From: Balneolales bacterium
Lineage (GTDB): Bacteria; Bacteroidota; Rhodothermia; Balneolales; Natronogracilivirgulaceae
Length of the DNA: 9,443 bases
Direction: 5' to 3'
Assembly: GCA_007131625.1 (NCBI GenBank)
Contig: SLQC01000103.1
Coordinates: 1 to 9,443, forward strand
A program made the translations under genes and the position numbers. The notes under the pieces were generated by a model. That model saw only the letters and a program-made list of their open reading frames with translations, had not been told where the DNA came from and made no database searches. The first letter of the stretch is position 1; each line of letters begins with the position of its first letter. Positions 1 to 4,908 of this stretch are shown piece by piece.

Positions 1-6
1 AAGAGA

Positions 7-61
7 CCTCCCCTCCAACTGATTAAAGATTTTTTGGTCAAATGAGATGAAGGAGGGGCGG
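7..61 (+). promoter_or_regulatory. Possible SD-sequestering hairpin ahead of a 48-codon ORF
   Basis: CCCCTCC at 10-16 is perfectly complementary to GGAGGGG at 52-58. After one mismatch (9 with 59) two further G-C pairs form (7-8 with 60-61). The right arm is the Shine-Dalgarno region of the small ORF starting at GTG 61, so in RNA the stem would hide the ribosome site. The loop is 35 nt and AT-rich (17-51). The pairing is seen directly; a switch or thermosensor role is inference. No T-run follows on either strand, so it does not look like an intrinsic terminator. The window edge may cut off more of the structure. Confidence 0.35.
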
Positions 62-207
62 TGAAATTAAAAATCGCTCAATTTAGGTTTTATGTAATCG
101 ATTTGAAACATCGGGTAGTCGTGGCCGAACACGAATATCTGGTGGACGGACAGCGCACTCACTCGGTTCAGAATTTCTATTTGGCACCCAGGCCATCCGG
201 CCTGTAA
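61..207 (+). CDS. Small hypothetical protein, 48 aa
   Basis: A 48-codon ORF starts at GTG 61 and ends at TAA 205-207. An in-frame TGA at 43-45 limits the start to downstream of it. The sequence AAGGAGG at 50-56 is a near-perfect Shine-Dalgarno, although the 4-nt spacing to GTG is short. The product begins VKLKIAQFRFYVIDLKHRVV and ends with YLAPRPSGL. It is basic, has alternating hydrophobic residues that suggest beta-strands, and shows no signal peptide or membrane segment. I do not recognise the family. A second small ORF with its own good ribosome site begins 29 nt downstream, which suggests a small operon. It could instead be the end of a decayed gene. The SD is the main support. Confidence 0.4.
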   Translation: MKLKIAQFRFYVIDLKHRVVVAEHEYLVDGQRTHSVQNFYLAPRPSGL

Positions 208-236
208 ACACAAAACAATAAAAAGGAGAACTCACC

Positions 237-314
237 ATGAAAACACGGCAAAAAATCATGAACCTGCAATCGGTAATATTGTTGATTGCAATTTTCCTGT
301 TAATCCCTAATTGA
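237..314 (+). CDS. Very small hydrophobic protein, 25 aa
   Basis: ATG 237 follows AAAAAGGAGAA at 220-230 with normal spacing, a strong ribosome site. The 25-codon frame ends at TGA 312-314. The product has a basic start (MKTRQKIMN) followed by the hydrophobic run SVILLIAIFLLI at residues 12-23 and ends in PN. This is the layout of a single-span membrane microprotein or of a bare signal peptide. The next ATG (314-316) overlaps the stop as TGATG, suggesting translational coupling to the following ORF. It could be a real membrane peptide, or the surviving signal peptide of a gene truncated by frameshift. The sequence alone cannot separate these. The family is unknown to me. Confidence 0.45.
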   Translation: MKTRQKIMNLQSVILLIAIFLLIPN

Positions 315-496
315 TGTTTCATACGGACAGCAGGATTTTTTTTAAAGAGGTCTGTAAGGATTTACATAACGATAAATTTAATGGACATCTGTTCTTCAGT
401 CAGAAGGTTACGTATTATCGGATCCCGATGGAGGAAGGTCCTGATGCAACGTCAAGGGCACTATTCAAAATGAGGAAAGGGTACGGGTTCACCTGA
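314..496 (+). CDS. Hypothetical 60-aa ORF overlapping sulfatase end
   Basis: This frame starts at ATG 314, which overlaps the previous stop (TGATG), and ends at TGA 494-496. Its product begins MFHTDSRIFFKEVCKDLHND and contains FNGHLFFSQKVTYYRIP in the middle. It has no signal peptide and no membrane span. Its last 36 bases overlap the 3' end of the convergent sulfatase gene. There is no separate Shine-Dalgarno, so expression would depend on coupling to the 25-aa ORF. It may be a third small gene, a frameshifted continuation of the upstream signal-peptide-like ORF, or chance. The family is not recognised. Confidence 0.2.
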   Translation: MFHTDSRIFFKEVCKDLHNDKFNGHLFFSQKVTYYRIPMEEGPDATSRALFKMRKGYGFT

Positions 497-2041
497 AGTT
501 CTGTCAACCGGTAACCGGGCATCCACTTCGCGCATCCAATCTATCATCAATCCGGCCAGTTGTTTTGCATGCACCCTGTTGGTATTCATTACGTTGCGGG
601 TTTCCGTAATATCTTCCGAAATATCATATAATTCCCAGCTCCGGTCCCTGTAAAAATAGATCAATTTCCAGTCGCCTTTTCTGACAGATGTAAACGGATC
701 CAGCCCGGGACCTGTCGGACCCCATTTGTGAGGATAGTGCCAGAAGAGCGCTCTTTCCTGCATATTTCCACCTGTTGCAATGACATCGGATAGACTGGCA
801 CCATCGACCGGCAAATCTTCAGGAATTTCAGATCCGGTCAGCTCAATAATGGTGGGAAAAAGATCGTGGCTGATCACAGGAGTGTGAATCTGCGATCCCT
901 GTTCCAAATTCAGAATATGCCGGGAACGTGAATGGGACTGAGACTGGGACTCGGAATGGGTACGGTCATCCGGGTTACCCCAAGCCATTATCAGGGGGAT
1001 GCGGCTCCCTCCCTCATAGGCGGATCCCTTGCCGCTCATCAAGGGGAGATTATGCGTATTCAGCCCGGTTCCCAGAATAGTCTGTCCCCGTGTATGGGCA
1101 CTTAATGCTCCGTCATCCGAAGTGAAGATTATGAGCGTATGGTCGGCGATGTCCAACTCCTGCAATTTGTCCAGTATGTTGCCGAGACTATGATCCATCC
1201 CCTCGATCATGGAAGCATAGGCCGCTTCAACCGGATCCAGATTCTGATAGTGGCCAACGAAGTTCGGATCCGGCTGGATCGGTGTGTGAATGGCATAGTG
1301 AGCCATATTCAGAAAGAACGGTTCACGACTACCGGCCAAATTTTCCATGACTTTCAATGCCTCCAGGGTCAGGGCCTCGGTGAGGTAGGTATCCGTTCCG
1401 TGGTAGGCTTCCAGTCCGGGGACATCCCAGTGCGACTCCTCACCCGGTCTCCGCTTGAAATCATCCATCCCGTAATAACTGCCCGGTGCCCCGGCGGCAT
1501 GGCCGGCGATATTGAGGTCAAATCCCAGGTTTCCCGGATCAGCCCCCGGGGTGCCGAGGGCGCCAAAATGGGCCTTCCCGATGTGCACGGTGCGATAACC
1601 GTTTTCCCGCAATAGGCCGGCCAATGTAACATCATCCGGCTGCAGTCCGCTTACATTCCATTGGGATGGAGAAAGTAACGGATAGTCTCCGCGGGCGGTT
1701 TCCTGCTCTTCCACGCTGTTCCGGAGTGTCCAGTTTGTGATATTATTACGAGCCGGGTATTGACCGGTCATGATACTTACCCTGGAAGGGGTACACACCG
1801 GTGAAGCCGTATAGGCCTGCGTAAAGATGACTCCCTGATTCGCCAGTCGTTCCATGTTGGGCGTATGATAGACCGTATTATAGGGCGTTTTGACCGAATG
1901 AAATGGCAAGGAGGTATCCTGCCATCCCATATCGTCCACCAGGAACAGAATGATGTTCGGACGTTCGTTTTTTCCGGGTTCGGATGTTGTGACATCATCG
2001 GCCGCGACCGATACCAACCATAACACGAGCAGGGTTTTCAT
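461..2041 (-). CDS. Secreted type I sulfatase (arylsulfatase family)
   Basis: A 526-aa sulfatase that would hydrolyse sulfate esters after export. A short signal peptide (MKTLLVLWLVSVAA) leads into PNIILFLVDDMGW, with the first metal-binding aspartates near residues 36-37. CTPSR at 83-87 is the type I motif whose cysteine is converted to formylglycine by a separate enzyme. Other active-site elements are GKAHFG near 156, HYAIHTPIQ near 249, TSDDG near 308 (SDNG is commoner) and GKGSAYEGG near 338. The length is normal for the family. A Ser/Gln/His/Arg-rich stretch near 360-375 looks like an insertion. I chose ATG 2041, which overlaps the cysM stop as TGATG; GTG 2044 is one codon longer. It lies last in a cysE-cysM-sulfatase series. 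The natural substrate cannot be read from the sequence; sulfated polysaccharides are a common target of such enzymes in marine relatives. Confidence 0.93.
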   Translation of the reverse strand: MKTLLVLWLVSVAADDVTTSEPGKNERPNIILFLVDDMGWQDTSLPFHSVKTPYNTVYHTPNMERLANQGVIFTQAYTASPVCTPSRVSIMTGQYPARNNITNWTLRNSVEEQETARGDYPLLSPSQWNVSGLQPDDVTLAGLLRENGYRTVHIGKAHFGALGTPGADPGNLGFDLNIAGHAAGAPGSYYGMDDFKRRPGEESHWDVPGLEAYHGTDTYLTEALTLEALKVMENLAGSREPFFLNMAHYAIHTPIQPDPNFVGHYQNLDPVEAAYASMIEGMDHSLGNILDKLQELDIADHTLIIFTSDDGALSAHTRGQTILGTGLNTHNLPLMSGKGSAYEGGSRIPLIMAWGNPDDRTHSESQSQSHSRSRHILNLEQGSQIHTPVISHDLFPTIIELTGSEIPEDLPVDGASLSDVIATGGNMQERALFWHYPHKWGPTGPGLDPFTSVRKGDWKLIYFYRDRSWELYDISEDITETRNVMNTNRVHAKQLAGLMIDWMREVDARLPVDRTSGEPVPFPHFE

Positions 2042-2937
2042 CACATAGTGTACTCTTCATCCGAAAACAGAGGGGAACTCAGATACCGGTCGCCGATATC
2101 ACAAGTGATGCAGACGATCAGGCCGCTTGTCAGTTCTTCGGACAGCCGGATAGCCGCCGAGAGACATCCGCCGCTGCTCATACCGGCAAAAATGGCCTCT
2201 TCACGGGCCATTCTGCGGGTCATTTGGATGGATTCCTCTTCGCTGACATCAATGATCCGGTCCACCCGTTCCCGTTCAAAAATAGCCGGCAGGAATTCGG
2301 GCGACCATCGCCGGATTCCGGGTATCTGGGAGCCGTCCGTCGGCTGCACACCGACGATCTGAATTTCCGGATTCTGCTCTTTCAGGTAGCGTGAAACGCC
2401 CATGATCGTGCCGGTGGTCCCCATCGAAGATACAAAATGGGTGATTTTACCGCCGGTGTCTTTCCAGATTTCGGGACCGGTAGTACGGTAATGTATCCGG
2501 TAATTGTCGGGATTGCCAAACTGATTCAGCAAATAGTAACCCTCCCTGGACGCCATCTCTTCTGCAACGGTGCGGGAATATTCGATGGTACCGTCCGCCG
2601 GCGTCAGGATGACCTCGGCACCGAAAGCACGCATGGTCTGCACCCGTTCCCGGGTGGAGCTTTCCGGCATGACAAGGGTCATGTTAAGATTCTTCAACCG
2701 GGCGATCATCGCGAGTGCGATACCGGTATTGCCGCTGGTAGCTTCGATCAGCCGGTCACCCGGGTGGATGTCGCCGCGCTCCAGTGCCGCGGAGATCATC
2801 CCGTAAGCCGCCCGATCCTTGACGCTGCCGCCGGGATTCAGTCCCTCCAGCTTGCAATAGACGGCTATATCGGGAGAGGCCGGTATGTGCAGGAGCCGGA
2901 CTTGCGGGGTGTTTCCGATAAGTTGTTCAAGCGTCAT
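2041..2937 (-). CDS. cysM: Cysteine synthase B (O-acetylserine sulfhydrylase B)
   Basis: This PLP enzyme converts O-acetylserine plus sulfide (or thiosulfate, in the CysM branch) to cysteine (or S-sulfocysteine). The 298-aa protein opens with MTLEQLIGNTP, matching the family start. The PLP lysine is in GGSVKDR (Lys40), the substrate loop is ATSGNTG near 66-72, and the phosphate-binding loop is SMGTTGT near 171-177. IPGIRRWSPEFLP near 205-217 and CDIGDRYLS near 279-287 favour CysM over CysK. I chose ATG 2937; a TTG at 2949 would add four residues (MQQS) that the family does not need. No clear Shine-Dalgarno precedes it. The stop TGA 2043-2041 shares a base with the sulfatase ATG. Its partner enzyme cysE lies upstream on the same strand. 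Confidence 0.93.
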   Translation of the reverse strand: MTLEQLIGNTPQVRLLHIPASPDIAVYCKLEGLNPGGSVKDRAAYGMISAALERGDIHPGDRLIEATSGNTGIALAMIARLKNLNMTLVMPESSTRERVQTMRAFGAEVILTPADGTIEYSRTVAEEMASREGYYLLNQFGNPDNYRIHYRTTGPEIWKDTGGKITHFVSSMGTTGTIMGVSRYLKEQNPEIQIVGVQPTDGSQIPGIRRWSPEFLPAIFERERVDRIIDVSEEESIQMTRRMAREEAIFAGMSSGGCLSAAIRLSEELTSGLIVCITCDIGDRYLSSPLFSDEEYTM

Positions 2938-2955
2938 GGATTGTTGCAATATTTT

Positions 2956-2993
2956 AAAAAGCCGGATAACAGATTCTTTGTCATTGATCAGGC
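2956..2993 (-). terminator. Possible terminator or attenuator before cysM
   Basis: Read on the minus strand, GCCTGAT (2993-2987) can pair with ATCCGGC (2967-2961), seven positions with one mismatch. An inner GACA/TGTT pairing is possible. TTTTT (2960-2956) follows at once. This is the form of an intrinsic terminator. It sits after the cysE-cysM repeat region and about 20 nt before the cysM ATG. It could end the cysE transcript or act as an attenuator for cysM and the sulfatase. The stem is short, so confidence is moderate to low. Confidence 0.35.
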
Positions 2994-3006
2994 TGCCGTT
3001 TCACTG

Positions 3007-3084
3007 TGAAAATGCATGCTGCGGATTCCATTTGAAAATGCATACAGCGGATTCAATATGAAAATGCATACAGTGGATTCCATA
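3007..3084 (+). repeat. Tandem repeat array A, three 26-bp units
   Basis: Three adjacent 26-bp units lie at 3007-3032, 3033-3058 and 3059-3084, with the common form TGAAAATGCATACAGCGGAT followed by TCAAT or a variant. They differ at only a few bases. A fourth, degenerate start (TGAAAATAAAG) follows at 3085. There are no spacers, so this is not CRISPR. The array lies in the cysE-cysM gap and is preceded by a perfect TTTCAC-T-GTGAAA palindrome at 2999-3011. I do not recognise the repeat family. Confidence 0.8.
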
Positions 3085-3100
3085 TGAAAATAAAGAATTC

Positions 3101-3184
3101 GGTTTCACATCTAAATTCAGTTTGTGGTTTCACATCAAAATTCAATTTGTGGTTTCACATCTAAATTCAGGTTGTGGTTTCACT
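3101..3184 (-). repeat. Tandem repeat array B, three 25-bp units plus partial
   Basis: Units at 3101-3125, 3126-3150 and 3151-3175 share the plus-strand form GGTTTCACATCTAAATTCAG followed by TTTGT or a variant. A partial fourth unit (GGTTTCACT) begins at 3176. On the minus strand each unit contains TGTGAAACCACAAA, resembling the TGTGAAAATGCAT of array A, so the two arrays may be diverged inverted relatives. The last units run into the 3' end of cysE and encode its ETTT tail and stop. The 10-mer GTTTCACTGT occurs at both outer edges of the whole region (2998-3007 and 3177-3186). Confidence 0.8.
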
Positions 3185-4069
3185 GTCCGAAACATTTTGG
3201 TTCTCCAGCCGGGCGACATAGGAGACCCGCGAAAAAGCCGGCACGCTTTCGGTCAGCCAGACATTCCCGCCGATGATGCTGTTTCGGCCGACGATGGTTT
3301 CACCGCCAAGAATGGATGCTCCGGCATAGATTACCACATAATTTTCAATGGTAGGATGTCGCTTGACAGCCGCGTCCTCCTTGCGTACACTCATGGCACC
3401 CAGTGTCACACCCTGATAAAGTTTGACGTGATCTCCGATATCGGTTGTTTCTCCGATGACTATACCGGTACCGTGATCGATGCAGAAATGGCGGCCGATA
3501 CGGGACCCGGGGTGAATGTCGATGCCGGTGTGACTGTGGGCATTTTCCGTGATCATCCGGGAGAGCAGAATATATCCCTTTCCATGGAGAAAATGGGCGA
3601 TCCGATAAGAGGCTATGGCATAAAAACCGGGATAGGTCCGGATCACCTCGGTCCGGCTTTTGGCTGCCGGATCCCCGTCGTACATCGCCGTTATGTCAAG
3701 TTCCAGTGTCTCTTTAATTTCGGGAAGTGCTTCCCAAAACTGCTGTGTAATCTGTTTCTCGTTACCGGTCTGGCATTCGTTACAGTTGGACAGGATATGA
3801 CGAAGTTCATCTTTCAGTTCCGCGGAATGTGACTTCAGTTCCTCGACCGTTGCATAATGCATCGTGTTGTACTGGGGAAAAAGAAATCCGAGAAGCCGGT
3901 TGAAAAAAGCGACTACCTGAATGGGCGACGGGCAGCTCCCGGCACGGCTGTGTTCGTTGTAAAGATTTTGTAAATACGTATAATCCATTGTGTTGTTCGG
4001 TCGGACCGCTTTTTGTATATAATTCTTTAAATATATTAAAAATCTACCTTTTTTGCGCGATTTACTCAC
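3167..4069 (-). CDS. cysE: Serine O-acetyltransferase
   Basis: Transfers acetyl from acetyl-CoA to L-serine, giving O-acetylserine, the substrate of CysM. The protein has 300 aa. An N-terminal helical region (about 30-125) precedes a left-handed beta-helix of hexapeptide repeats (about 180-285). DGDPAAKSRTEVIRTYPGFYA at 131-151 is the substrate-side segment. IDIHPGSRIG and CIDHGTGIVIGET supply the catalytic Asp184/His199 pair, spaced 15 apart as in the E. coli enzyme (Asp143/His158). The C-terminal part carries SIIGGNVWLTESVP. Start GTG 4069 is supported by AGGAAG about 8-10 nt upstream. ATG at residue 28 (3988) is the alternative, and the first 25 residues are unusually basic and AT-rich in codons. 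The last residues (ETTT) are encoded by array B repeats. It is the first gene of the cysE-cysM-sulfatase series. Confidence 0.93.
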   Translation of the reverse strand: MSKSRKKGRFLIYLKNYIQKAVRPNNTMDYTYLQNLYNEHSRAGSCPSPIQVVAFFNRLLGFLFPQYNTMHYATVEELKSHSAELKDELRHILSNCNECQTGNEKQITQQFWEALPEIKETLELDITAMYDGDPAAKSRTEVIRTYPGFYAIASYRIAHFLHGKGYILLSRMITENAHSHTGIDIHPGSRIGRHFCIDHGTGIVIGETTDIGDHVKLYQGVTLGAMSVRKEDAAVKRHPTIENYVVIYAGASILGGETIVGRNSIIGGNVWLTESVPAFSRVSYVARLENQNVSDSETTT

Positions 4070-4380
4070 CGATTGTACTTCCTGTGAGGATGTTTGATTC
4101 GGAGCGGTCTTAGTTGATAATTACCATAGGGTTACATGTAAAGTTGGTGCAAAATGTATTATATTGAAATGTTTTAACACGCCTGTTGCGTGGCAGATGC
4201 CGGTTCATGCGCTATGACGGTTGCGGTGAACAGAAGGAGAAGGGGAGGTATCCACCGTGTTCGGGCAATTACGAACGAACATCATAGGCTGATAATTTTC
4301 GCAAGTTTTATAGGGGCAATAATATTCAAAGTGTCTTCTGGTCTTGATCGATCAATGAACTCTAATAAATGAGGTACGGT
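4070..4380. other. Divergent intergenic region, cysE / DUF1761 gene
   Basis: This 311-bp spacer must hold the promoters of both divergent genes. Facing cysE, the minus strand has TATAAT within CAATATAATACATTTTGC (about 4152-4169), a possible -10, but no good -35. A 10-bp palindrome TTACATGTAA lies at 4132-4141 on the cysE side. A perfect 12-bp palindrome TTGATCGATCAA lies at 4344-4355, just upstream of the DUF1761 start. An open frame from GTG 4190 to TGA 4372 has no ribosome site and no recognisable product. I see no RNA gene. Confidence 0.4.
4344..4355. promoter_or_regulatory. 12-bp perfect palindrome, possible operator
   Basis: TTGATCGATCAA is a perfect inverted repeat centred about 31 bp before the chosen start of the DUF1761 gene, where a repressor could block transcription or where the leader begins. 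Nothing else shows which regulator would bind. A 12-mer palindrome can occur by chance. Confidence 0.2.
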
Positions 4381-4788
4381 ATGATGGATTTACTTTTATC
4401 CCTGAATATATGGGCGGTGCTTGTTGCGGCAACACTCCATTTTTTACTTGGCGCGGTATGGTATAGTGTGCTGTTTCCGAGTGTATGGATGAAACTGAGA
4501 GGGATCACGGAAGCGGATATCGGTGAACCGAATCCGATGACTTTTGTCTGGACGTTTTTACTGCAGCTTGTATCCGCCGGGACGCTCGGTGTGATTTTAC
4601 TGGCAACAGGCATCGATACGGCACACCATGGAGCGTTGGTCGGTTTCGGAGCGGGCGCTGGGCTGGTGTTTACGCTAACCGGCACTACCGGACTGTTTTC
4701 CGACTCAAATATCGGTCTGCACTTCATTGACAACGGTTATCATGTCCTCGGACTGACTATTGCCGGCGCGGTCCTTGGAGCCTGGTGA
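4381..4788 (+). CDS. DUF1761-like four-helix membrane protein
   Basis: A 135-aa integral membrane protein of unknown function. Four hydrophobic segments are visible: about 7-32, 53-78, 83-106 and 112-135. The first holds the pattern NIWAVLVAATLHFLLGAVWY followed by SVLFPSVWMK, which resembles the DUF1761 signature (asn/trp start, GAxWYxxLFxxxWMK). Length and helix number fit that family. I chose ATG 4381 because GAGGT at 4371-4375 lies just upstream; ATG 4384 has better spacing and ATG 4369 is too early for this ribosome site. It is transcribed away from cysE and toward the minus-strand repeat-protein gene, as a single gene. The family call is by eye from the first segment. Confidence 0.75.
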   Translation: MMDLLLSLNIWAVLVAATLHFLLGAVWYSVLFPSVWMKLRGITEADIGEPNPMTFVWTFLLQLVSAGTLGVILLATGIDTAHHGALVGFGAGAGLVFTLTGTTGLFSDSNIGLHFIDNGYHVLGLTIAGAVLGAW

Positions 4789-4837
4789 TGTTCTTTTTCT
4801 GGATGAAATCCATCGCAAGTCGGTCTTGTCTCCCTTT

Positions 4838-4867
4838 CGGCACACATTAAAAACATAAAGTGTGCCG
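4838..4867. terminator. Hairpin between convergent genes
   Basis: CGGCACAC at 4838-4845 and GTGTGCCG at 4860-4867 form a perfect 8-bp GC-rich stem with a 14-nt AT-rich loop. It lies between two genes that end facing each other, where a shared bidirectional terminator is expected. No U-tract directly follows on either strand, so intrinsic termination is plausible but not certain; it may instead protect 3' ends. Confidence 0.5.
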
Positions 4868-4908
4868 GATAACCGAAATTCCAAGCATGTACTGCCGTAA
4901 ATTTTTCC

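Noticed and set aside
83..322. 79-codon minus-strand ORF at the left edge
   Set aside because: It is antisense to two plus-strand ORFs with much better ribosome sites and has no family pattern.
1139..1615. 158-codon plus-strand ORF
   Set aside because: Antisense shadow of the sulfatase, with no domain pattern.
2437..3009. 190-codon plus-strand ORF
   Set aside because: Antisense shadow of cysM; it runs out into the repeat region.
2998..3186. CRISPR array
   Set aside because: Units are directly adjacent with no variable spacers, and no cas gene is present.
3122..3832. 236-codon plus-strand ORF
   Set aside because: It lies antisense to cysE, whose motifs are certain, and begins inside the repeat array.
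4190..4372. 60-codon plus-strand ORF before the DUF1761 gene
   Set aside because: It has a GTG start without a ribosome site, Arg-rich unnatural composition and no recognisable pattern; its ATGA overlap is with an ATG that is probably not the true start.
4362..4733. 123-codon minus-strand ORF
   Set aside because: Antisense to the DUF1761 gene, Ser/Pro/Thr-rich as expected for a shadow frame.
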